From NCBI GenBank assembly GCA_029098065.1, contig JAQXNP010000082.1, positions 1 through 16,660 on the forward strand: a DNA stretch of 16,660 nt, read 5' to 3'. The translations under genes were made by a program, and so were the position numbers. Origin of the DNA: Clostridiales bacterium. Its GTDB lineage: Bacteria; Bacillota; Clostridia; Oscillospirales; Oscillospiraceae. The notes beneath the pieces are model-generated. The model was not told where the DNA came from, ran no database searches, and saw nothing but the letters and a program-made list of their open reading frames with translations. Below are positions 7,570 through 13,590 of the stretch, in pieces (the stretch's first letter is position 1; each line of letters starts with the position of its first letter).

Positions 7570-7619
7570 AGGGCGCCGTCCGCCCTGCGTGATTTGAATA
7601 CTGCCCCGCCATCCGGGGC
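7570..7619 (+). promoter_or_regulatory. Structured secG leader: two 6-bp hairpins with similar loops
   Basis: AGGGCG-CCGTC-CGCCCT at 7570-7586 and GCCCCG-CCATC-CGGGGC at 7603-7619 are two perfect 6-bp stems, each with a five-base loop of the form CCRTC. The second ends one base before the AAAGGA ribosome site (7621-7626). There is no U tract, so these are not terminators. They could stabilise the mRNA or bind a regulator; this is inference. Confidence 0.45.
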
Positions 7620-7636
7620 GAAAGGAACGATGAACT

Positions 7637-7876
7637 GTGGATATCGTCAAGCTGATTATGACCATCATTCAGGTGGTTTTGGGCGTGATTCTGATTGCGG
7701 TGGTGCTGCTTCAGGAGGGTAAGACTTCCGGCCTGTCCGGAGCTATCTCCGGCGGGGCTGACACTTTCCTGTCCAAGAACAAAGCCAAGAGCTGGGACGC
7801 CAAGCTGGCCCGGTGGACCAAGTGGGTGGCGATCGCTTTCGTGATTCTCACTTTTGTGGTCTCCCTGGTAAAGTAA
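7637..7876 (+). CDS. secG: Preprotein translocase subunit SecG
   Basis: A small inner subunit of the SecYEG translocon that helps SecA-driven export. The protein has 79 residues. Seen: two membrane segments (about 3-25 and 58-78) flank a cytoplasmic loop with the family signature LLQEGKTSGLSGAISGGAD and the FLSKNKAKSWDAKLARWT segment. The start is a GTG at 7637, with AAAGGA ten bases upstream; an ATG at 7630 is in another frame and gives no SecG sequence. It has its own likely promoter and a strong terminator immediately after it. rnr follows, the usual Firmicutes neighbour. Confidence 0.95.
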   Translation: MDIVKLIMTIIQVVLGVILIAVVLLQEGKTSGLSGAISGGADTFLSKNKAKSWDAKLARWTKWVAIAFVILTFVVSLVK

Positions 7877-7881
7877 ATCCC

Positions 7882-7916
7882 AAACGCCCTCCCACATCAA
7901 TGGGAGGGCGTTTTTT
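7882..7916 (+). terminator. Rho-independent terminator after secG
   Basis: AAACGCCCTCCCA (7882-7894) pairs exactly with TGGGAGGGCGTTT (7901-7913) around a six-base loop, followed by a TTTTTT run at 7911-7916. It begins 5 bases after the secG stop and separates secG from rnr. Confidence 0.93.
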
Positions 7917-7951
7917 GTTCCGTTTGTGATAGGGACCGGCCTGCCGACGGG

Positions 7952-7957
7952 TATACT
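7952..7957 (+). promoter_or_regulatory. Candidate -10 element for rnr
   Basis: TATACT at 7952-7957 lies 35 bases before the rnr ATG, just downstream of the secG terminator, where a promoter is needed. There is no convincing -35 at the right distance and no TG extension, so the assignment is tentative. Confidence 0.4.
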
Positions 7958-7991
7958 AATTTTTGATTGTACCAAGGAAATGAGGAACGAT

Positions 7992-10079
7992 ATGGCTGAA
8001 ACGGAAAAAACGATTATCAAAGGCCGCTACCAGGGATCTGGACGGGGCTTCGGCTTTCTGATCCCCGAGGGAGGGCAGGCCAGGGTGTCTGACTTTTTTG
8101 TCCCGCCCCGCCATGAAAACGGCGCCTGGGATGGGGACACGGTGGAGGCGGAGCCGGAGGGGGAGGACCCCCTGCGACCCGGACGCCAGTGTGCCCGGGT
8201 CACCCGGATCGTGGAGCGGGGAAATCCCCTGGTTACGGGGGTGCTGATCCGCCGGGACCGGGAAATGTGGCTGAAGCCGGACAATGACCGCCTGCCCTCC
8301 GCCATCAAGATCGTGGGGAGCAAAGCCAGACTCCGGGAGGGGGAGAAGGCGGCCGCGGCGGTGACCAGCTATGGGACCGCTCATCTGCCTCCGCTGGGCA
8401 GCGTGCGGGAGACTTTCGGTCCCGCCGGTACCCGTCAGGCGTCAACAGAGGCCATCCTCTGCCAGCAGGGCATCCAGCGGGAGTTTCCCGCCCTGGCGCA
8501 GGCCGAGGCCGCCGCTGTCCGGCAGCGGGTGCCGGCCGCCGCCTGCCGGGGAAGGATGGACCTGCGGAAAAAGACGGTTATCACCATTGACGGGGCCTCC
8601 TCCAAGGATCTGGATGACGCCGTCTCCCTGGAGCGGGACAGGGATGGGAATTGGGTTCTGGGCGTCCATATTGCCGATGTGAGCTATTATGTCACCCCCG
8701 GCACCGCCCTGGATCAGGAGGCCTTCCAGCGGGGGACATCGGTCTACTTCGCCGATCAGGTCATTCCCATGCTGCCGGTGGAGCTGTCCAACGGGATCTG
8801 TTCCCTCAACCCGGGTGTGGACCGGCTCACCCTGTCCTGCATCATGACCATGAGCCCCCGGGGAGAACTGCTGGACCACACACTGGCCAAGAGCGTCATC
8901 CGCTCCGCCGAGCGGATGACCTATGAGGACTGCAACCGGCTCCTTCAGAACGCCGATTCCGCCCTGGCGGAGCGGTACCGGAACATCCTGCCCATGCTCC
9001 GGGATATGGCGGCCCTCTCCAAAGTGCTGGAGCGGCGCCGGAGGGCCCGGGGCAGCCTGGATCTGGAGAGCCAGGAGAGCTATATCCACTGTGATGAGAC
9101 GGGCCGGCCGGTGGACATCACCGCCCGGCAGTCGGGGGAGAGCGAGAAGCTCATCGAGTCCTTCATGCTGGCGGCCAACGAGACGGTGGCCAAACATCTC
9201 TTCGATTGTAAGAAGCCGGCGGTGTACCGGGTGCATGAGAAACCCTCCGCCGAAAAGGTGGAGAACCTGCGGGCCATGCTGTCTCCCCTCGGGTTCAATC
9301 TGCGGGAGGGGGACAACGGTACCCTCCAGAAGGCACTGGACACCTTCCGGGACCGCCCGGAGGGCCCCGCGGTGTCCATGATGGTGCTCCGCTCCCTGAT
9401 GAAGGCCCGCTACGATACGGAAAATCTGGGCCACTTCGGACTGGCGGCCCCCTATTACTGCCACTTCACCTCTCCCATCCGGCGCTATCCCGATCTGATG
9501 GTCCACCGCTGCCTCCACCTGCTGCTGGATAAAAAACCCCACAGCGAGGCGAAACTGGCCAAGGACTGCGCCCGGGCGGCGGTCCAGTCCTCCCGGCGGG
9601 AGATCGCCGCCCAGACCGCCGAGCGGGATATCGACAAGCTCTATTTCGCCGACTATATGCGGGATCACATCGGGGAGACTTTCCCGGCGGCGGTGTCCGG
9701 AGTCACGAAGTTCGGCCTCTTTGCCGCCCTGCCCTCCGGGGTGGAGGGCCTCATCCCGGTGGAGAGCCTGCCGGACGACCGCTATGACTACGACGAGCTC
9801 CACCTCACTCTGACCGGGGAACGGACGGGACGGAAATATACCTTCGGCATGGCGCTGGAGGTGGTGTGCGTGGCCGCCGACCCGGGGACGGGACAGGTGG
9901 ACTTCCGCCTGCCGGGCAGGGAGGATGCCCCCGGCCGTCCCGCCAGGGCGGAGCGGCCGCTTCCGGAGCGTTCCCGGAAGAAACGGGAGAGCGCCCGGAA
10001 GGGCGGCCGCCGGGGCGGGAACCGGCCCGCCATGCACGTGCCCAAAAAGCGGGGCAAGGGGCGCCGTTCCCGGCATTGA
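7992..10079 (+). CDS. rnr: Ribonuclease R (RNB family 3'-5' exoribonuclease)
   Basis: A processive 3'-5' exoribonuclease that degrades structured RNA. The protein has 695 residues. Seen: an N-terminal cold-shock OB domain (GRGFGFLIPEGG at 17-28, DFFVPPR at 34-40); the RNB catalytic domain with the metal-binding Asp set in IDGASSKDLDDAV (D200, D206, D208, D209); LPVELSNGICSLNP at 261-274; HFTSPIRRYPDLMVHR at 491-506; an S1 domain at ~564-640; and a Lys/Arg-rich tail at ~656-695. It is shorter than the B. subtilis and E. coli enzymes, mainly because it lacks the N-terminal helix-turn-helix segment. ATG 7992 is chosen for the GAGGA five bases upstream; an in-frame ATG at 7980 directly abuts AAGGAA. 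Unlike many Firmicutes, no smpB or ssrA follows. Confidence 0.94.
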   Translation: MAETEKTIIKGRYQGSGRGFGFLIPEGGQARVSDFFVPPRHENGAWDGDTVEAEPEGEDPLRPGRQCARVTRIVERGNPLVTGVLIRRDREMWLKPDNDRLPSAIKIVGSKARLREGEKAAAAVTSYGTAHLPPLGSVRETFGPAGTRQASTEAILCQQGIQREFPALAQAEAAAVRQRVPAAACRGRMDLRKKTVITIDGASSKDLDDAVSLERDRDGNWVLGVHIADVSYYVTPGTALDQEAFQRGTSVYFADQVIPMLPVELSNGICSLNPGVDRLTLSCIMTMSPRGELLDHTLAKSVIRSAERMTYEDCNRLLQNADSALAERYRNILPMLRDMAALSKVLERRRRARGSLDLESQESYIHCDETGRPVDITARQSGESEKLIESFMLAANETVAKHLFDCKKPAVYRVHEKPSAEKVENLRAMLSPLGFNLREGDNGTLQKALDTFRDRPEGPAVSMMVLRSLMKARYDTENLGHFGLAAPYYCHFTSPIRRYPDLMVHRCLHLLLDKKPHSEAKLAKDCARAAVQSSRREIAAQTAERDIDKLYFADYMRDHIGETFPAAVSGVTKFGLFAALPSGVEGLIPVESLPDDRYDYDELHLTLTGERTGRKYTFGMALEVVCVAADPGTGQVDFRLPGREDAPGRPARAERPLPERSRKKRESARKGGRRGGNRPAMHVPKKRGKGRRSRH

Positions 10080-10132
10080 GGGAAGCGGCTGTTACCATTT
10101 GTTCCGCCTTTGTAATCGGAATCCACCAGAAT

Positions 10133-10174
10133 GGCCCCTCCTTTCATGATAGAATACATCTGAAAGGAGGGGCC
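10133..10174 (+). repeat. 14-bp perfect inverted repeat enclosing a -10 element and the Shine-Dalgarno site
   Basis: GGCCCCTCCTTTCA (10133-10146) and TGAAAGGAGGGGCC (10161-10174) are exact reverse complements around a 14-base loop. The right arm contains the AAAGGAGGGG ribosome site of the PstS-like gene. The loop contains TGATAGAAT, an extended -10. RNA started upstream would fold and bury the ribosome site, whereas RNA started at this promoter would lack the left arm. Confidence 0.85.
10147..10155 (+). promoter_or_regulatory. Extended -10 promoter for the two-lipoprotein operon
   Basis: TGATAGAAT: TG, one base, then TAGAAT (5 of 6 to TATAAT). The expected -35 position (about 10127-10132, CAGAAT) is poor. 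Transcription would start near 10162, at the base of the ribosome site, giving an ~18-base leader. Confidence 0.55.
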
Positions 10175-10179
10175 GCTTT

Positions 10180-11106
10180 ATGAGACGAACCCCGTATCTG
10201 ATTCCGGCAGCCGCCCTGCTGCTGGGGCTGTGCGGCTGCCAGAGCCAGCCGGCCGCCGTGCCCTCCGCGCCGGCAACCCCCGCGCCGGGGCAGTTTGTGT
10301 TCACCCGGGACAATTTCCCCAGGCTGGACGGCTCCACCGCCACGGTTCCGCTGGGACAGGCGGTGGCCTCGGTGCTGCTGGGGGAGAGCCGGGAGGAGGT
10401 CTCCGACCTGATCCAATTCAATAAAACCTCCCGGGCCTACTATAATCTGGTGGACGGGAACGCCGACCTGCTCATCGTGGCCGAGGGGGGCGAGGACTCC
10501 TACGCCTACCGGGATGAGCACGGAAAGAGCTGGCGGATGGAGCCCATCGCCGCCGAGACTCTGGTGTTTTTCGTCAATGAGGACAACCCGGTGGACGGCC
10601 TGACGCTGGATCAGGTTCGGGACATTTATTCCGGGAAGATCACCAACTGGTCGGAAGTGGGCGGCAGCGACGCCCCCATCCAGCCCTACCAGCGGCCAAA
10701 AGGGGGAGGCAGCCAGGCCATTATGGACAAGGAGGTCATGGGGGATATCCCCATGATGGAGCCTTTCAACACCGACTACGTGGTCTCCTCCATGGAGGGG
10801 ATCATTGAGGCGGTGCGGGCCTGGGACGACCGGCCCGACGCCATCGGATACACCGTCTATTATTACGCCGATGACATGGGCATGGCCGATGGACTCAAAC
10901 TGCTGTCCATCGACGGAGTGGCCCCCAACGACGGCACCATCCGCAGCGGGGAGTATCCCATTCACACCGCCTATTACGCCGTCATGGACGCCGGCACCCC
11001 GGAGGGCAGCCCCACCGCCGTCCTCTTCGACTGGCTGCTGAGCCAGGAGGGGCAGGATCTGATCGACCACGAGGGCTATGTGTCGGTGCTGGAGCCCTCC
11101 AGATGA
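10180..11106 (+). CDS. PstS-like substrate-binding lipoprotein
   Basis: A 308-residue exported lipoprotein with a PstS/PBP2-type fold, as in phosphate-binding proteins. Seen: a signal peptide with lipobox LCGC (lipidated C20), a Pro/Ala-rich linker to ~37, LDGSTATVPLGQAV at 49-62 (phosphate-loop type), DLLIVAEG at 96-103, and the family signature VRDIYSGKITNWSEVGG at 146-162 followed by QRPKGGGSQAIM at 171-182. The usual second ligand loop (S-G-T-R type) is not standard here, so phosphate binding is uncertain. No pstCAB or phoU genes follow. Instead a WG-repeat lipoprotein overlaps by 4 bases, so this is a solo binding protein and may serve as a sensor or scavenger. The ATG follows AAAGGAGGGG by 7 bases. 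Confidence 0.82.
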   Translation: MRRTPYLIPAAALLLGLCGCQSQPAAVPSAPATPAPGQFVFTRDNFPRLDGSTATVPLGQAVASVLLGESREEVSDLIQFNKTSRAYYNLVDGNADLLIVAEGGEDSYAYRDEHGKSWRMEPIAAETLVFFVNEDNPVDGLTLDQVRDIYSGKITNWSEVGGSDAPIQPYQRPKGGGSQAIMDKEVMGDIPMMEPFNTDYVVSSMEGIIEAVRAWDDRPDAIGYTVYYYADDMGMADGLKLLSIDGVAPNDGTIRSGEYPIHTAYYAVMDAGTPEGSPTAVLFDWLLSQEGQDLIDHEGYVSVLEPSR

Positions 11107-12659
11107 GGCGGGGGATGGTGCTTGGGACGGCTCTGGCCCTTCTGCTCACCGGGTGCGCGCAGGCCCCGGCGGAGGAGACCCCGGTCCGGAGCCTCTCCCC
11201 GGTCTATACCGACTGGTCCGGTCTCACCCCATACCAGCCTCCCCGGGATCAGTACACCCGGCGGTATGAGACGTACACCGACACCCTGATCCCCGCCGGA
11301 GACTATGGCCCTCTGATCCCCTTCGCCGGAGCTGTCTGCACCCGGACAGAGGGCCTCCGCTGGACAGAGGATTATCAGCTCTACGGCCTGGTCACGCTGG
11401 AGGGGGAAGTGGTGACGGACCCGGTGTTCTCCAACGCGTTTCCCATCGTCAGCTATCGGGGCCGGAGGGAAACCACCGGGGCGCTGCTGCTGAACCGGAC
11501 CTTCACCGGCCCCGACGGGCAGCCGGAGGCCCGGGCCGCCGTCTGTGCCGGGGACGGCAGCTGGTGTACCGGTTTCCTCTACACGTATAATTGGGAATAT
11601 CTGTCGTGCGGTGACCTCAGCCGCGGGATTCCGCTGCAGAAGGGGGAGACCCAATTCGTCTTTGTGGATCCGAAGACCGGGGAGGAGCTGCGGGTGGTGG
11701 ACACCGCCCCGGCCCGGGCCGTCGGGGTGTATCCCGATGAGCTCTTCTGGAGGCTCGCCCCGGGAGAGGATTTCGCCGGCTTCAGCACGTGGGGGGAGGA
11801 CGGTCTGGAACGGTATTTCGTCTATGACCTGAATGAGGGGACGGTCACCCCCGCCGCCGGCGATACGGAATACGCCGGGATCTTCTCGGAAGGGCTGTGC
11901 GCGGCCCGGAACAGCGGAGGCCTCTGGGGCTATCTGGACGGGCAGGGCCGGTGGGCCATCGATCCGGAATACGATGAGGCCTGCGATTTTCAAAACGGCG
12001 GCGCCGTGGTCCGGAAGGGAGAGCGCTGGATGGTGCTGAACCGGGACGGCTCGGCCCGGCTGACCCTGCCCGAGGGCTGCGCTCTGGAGTGGAACAACGA
12101 TACGGCCTGGGCCTTTTTTGACCGGGACGCCGAGGGGGGCGGAAACGCCGTCCTGCTGGACGAAAACTATCAGGTCATCCCCATCCCGGAGGGGGCAGAG
12201 CCCTCCTGCCTGTCCTATACCGGCGGCGGAGGGATCTTCTGGCGGGAGGGGGAAGAGTGGGTTGTCCTCTCCGGCGGGGAGCGCCGGACCAGTTCCTGCC
12301 CGGGAACGCCCGCCGACGCCTGGGGAAATTATGTGCTTCAGGACGACGGGCATGGGACCTGGTATCTGGTGGACCTGGACACCGGGGCGGTCCGGACGTT
12401 TGAGGGTGTCAGCTATATGATGTTCCAGCTTGACACTGTCACCGGCGAGCCCTATCTGTGGCTCAGCCGGGAGGAGAACGGCGGCTGGGAACTGCGGGAC
12501 CTGGAGGGGAATCTTCTGGCCCGGCAGGACTACGACAGCACCGGCTCCGTGGAGATGGCCGGGGGACTGGTGGCCCGGTGGGAAAAAGACCGCTTCACCC
12601 TGACCACCCCCGGCGGGGAGACAGTTTTTTCCTGGTCCGTGGCCAGCCCGGAAGATTGA
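11103..12659 (+). CDS. WG-repeat-containing lipoprotein, function unknown
   Basis: A 518-residue predicted lipoprotein: positively charged start, hydrophobic stretch and lipobox LLTGC (C18). The mature part is rich in Trp, Tyr, Gly and Asp and looks like a repeated beta structure. The clearest repeat is at 261-297 (FSEGLCAARN, then LWGYLDGQGRWAIDPEYDEA), a WG repeat. A degenerate unit is at ~94-115 (YGLVTLEGEVVTDPVF), and more distant ones may lie at ~303-325 and ~418-475. WG-repeat proteins are common at bacterial surfaces, and their roles are mostly unknown. Its ATG overlaps the stop of the PstS-like gene (ATGA); a second ATG four codons later is possible. The coupling suggests the two lipoproteins act together on the outer face of the membrane. 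No enzyme motif is recognised. Confidence 0.78.
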   Translation: MRRGMVLGTALALLLTGCAQAPAEETPVRSLSPVYTDWSGLTPYQPPRDQYTRRYETYTDTLIPAGDYGPLIPFAGAVCTRTEGLRWTEDYQLYGLVTLEGEVVTDPVFSNAFPIVSYRGRRETTGALLLNRTFTGPDGQPEARAAVCAGDGSWCTGFLYTYNWEYLSCGDLSRGIPLQKGETQFVFVDPKTGEELRVVDTAPARAVGVYPDELFWRLAPGEDFAGFSTWGEDGLERYFVYDLNEGTVTPAAGDTEYAGIFSEGLCAARNSGGLWGYLDGQGRWAIDPEYDEACDFQNGGAVVRKGERWMVLNRDGSARLTLPEGCALEWNNDTAWAFFDRDAEGGGNAVLLDENYQVIPIPEGAEPSCLSYTGGGGIFWREGEEWVVLSGGERRTSSCPGTPADAWGNYVLQDDGHGTWYLVDLDTGAVRTFEGVSYMMFQLDTVTGEPYLWLSREENGGWELRDLEGNLLARQDYDSTGSVEMAGGLVARWEKDRFTLTTPGGETVFSWSVASPED

Positions 12660-12734
12660 AAAAATTTTCGGGAACCTTTTGGGAGATTCGGCGTCCAATC
12701 CATCGAGAATAAACATAAAGGAGTTTTTACCCTC

Positions 12735-13511
12735 ATGAAGTACATCCGGATTTCTGCTCTGGTTCTGGCCGGAGCCCTGACCCTGTCCCTCCTCACCGCC
12801 TGCGGCGGAAAGGACGCCGAAGCCACGCCCGCTCCGGAGGATATGGAGTCCCCCGCCGTCACCGAGAGCCTTCCTCCCGAGGAGACCCCGGCGGAGAGCG
12901 GGGAGCCCGATCCCTCCGAGACGGCGGACACCGCCGGACCCGGGGAGAGCGGGGACGAAGCCCCGGCCCCGGAGTCCCAGAGCCCCGCTCCCTCGCCCAA
13001 GCCCACGGCCAGCGCAAAGCCCAGCGCAAAGCCCAGCGAGAAGCCCCCCATCCAGACTCCGGCACAGAAGCCTGCCGACAGCGCCAAACCCTCCGAGTCC
13101 CCCGCGGCATCCCAGCCTCCTGCCGACACGGACAAGGTGCAGGCGTCCTGGGACGCCATTTCAGGGGCCATGGAGCTGCCTGCCTTTATGGATCTGGACG
13201 ACGACCTGCTCTCTGAGCTGTATGGCATCAGCACCTCCGACCTGGTGACCTATGTCGGCAAGATCCCCATGATGAACGTTCAGGCCACCGAATTTTTCAT
13301 CGCCCAGGTGCAGCCGGGAAAGATGGACACGGTGAAGACTGGCATCGCCCGGCGCCAGGCCGATCTGCAGGCCCAGTGGGAGCAGTATCTCCCTGCCCAG
13401 CTGGAGCTGGTGAAGAATTACAAACTGGTGACCAACGGGGATTACGTCATGTTCTGCATCTGCCGGGACACGGATACGGCGGTGAGCCAGTTTAACAGCT
13501 GTACAAAATAA
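12735..13511 (+). CDS. DUF4358 domain-containing lipoprotein
   Basis: A 258-residue lipoprotein. Seen: a signal peptide with lipobox LLTAC (C23); a long Pro/Ala/Ser/Glu-rich linker at ~27-133 that would span the wall; and a folded C-terminal domain at ~134-258 resembling DUF4358, with LPAFMDLDDDLLSELYGI at 148-165, KIPMMNVQATEFFIAQ at 176-191 and QWEQYLPAQLELVKN at 214-228. The domain's biochemical role is unknown. In Clostridia it often lies beside MBOAT and DHHW genes, and here it is directly upstream of both, suggesting an accessory role in surface-polymer acylation. AAAGGAG lies 11 bases before the ATG, rather far. The 75-base gap upstream shows no clear promoter or terminator, so it may be read through from the preceding lipoprotein operon. 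Confidence 0.85.
   Translation: MKYIRISALVLAGALTLSLLTACGGKDAEATPAPEDMESPAVTESLPPEETPAESGEPDPSETADTAGPGESGDEAPAPESQSPAPSPKPTASAKPSAKPSEKPPIQTPAQKPADSAKPSESPAASQPPADTDKVQASWDAISGAMELPAFMDLDDDLLSELYGISTSDLVTYVGKIPMMNVQATEFFIAQVQPGKMDTVKTGIARRQADLQAQWEQYLPAQLELVKNYKLVTNGDYVMFCICRDTDTAVSQFNSCTK
13011..13046 (+). repeat. 12-bp tandem repeat, three copies, in the DUF4358 linker
   Basis: AGCGCAAAGCCC at 13011-13022 is repeated exactly at 13023-13034 and with two changes (AGCGAGAAGCCC) at 13035-13046. It encodes Ser-Ala/Glu-Lys-Pro units. It lies in the disordered linker, where copy number could vary between strains without changing the frame. Confidence 0.8.
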
Positions 13512-13528
13512 GAAAAAGGTATTATAAT
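13500..13528 (+). promoter_or_regulatory. Promoter for MBOAT-DHHW genes
   Basis: TGTACA (13500-13505, 4 of 6 to consensus), a 17-base spacer, and a perfect TATAAT (13523-13528). The -35 overlaps the last codons of the DUF4358 gene. A start near 13535 falls inside the left arm of the hairpin at 13531-13562, so transcripts begin by making most of that hairpin. Confidence 0.65.
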
Positions 13529-13530
13529 GC

Positions 13531-13562
13531 GGAAAGGCGCCCGGCGTGCCGGGCGCTTTTCC
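13531..13562 (+). terminator. Hairpin terminator/attenuator between DUF4358 gene and MBOAT gene
   Basis: GGAAAGGCGCCCGG (13531-13544) pairs with CCGGGCGCTTTTCC (13549-13562) around a CGTG loop: 14 bp with one G-U pair. Only four Ts follow the GC core, and they lie within the stem, so termination is likely partial. It ends the DUF4358 transcript and would also be met by RNA from the promoter just upstream. Confidence 0.75.
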
Positions 13563-13590
13563 CTGTAAAAATCACTCCCGGGGGTGTCCC

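Noticed and set aside
8442..10076. A 544-codon open frame antisense to rnr
   Set aside because: Low-complexity Gly/His/Gln-rich translation opposite an intact RNase R; no start signals.
11089..11102. CTGGAG-CC-CTCCAG palindrome just before the WG-lipoprotein start
   Set aside because: It lies within the coding end of the PstS-like gene, and a two-base loop cannot form a normal hairpin. Probably chance, although it includes the GGAG that may serve as ribosome site.
11076..12716. A 546-codon antisense frame opposite the WG-repeat lipoprotein
   Set aside because: The plus strand encodes a protein with a signal peptide, lipobox and WG repeat. The antisense product is Pro/Gly-rich with no features.
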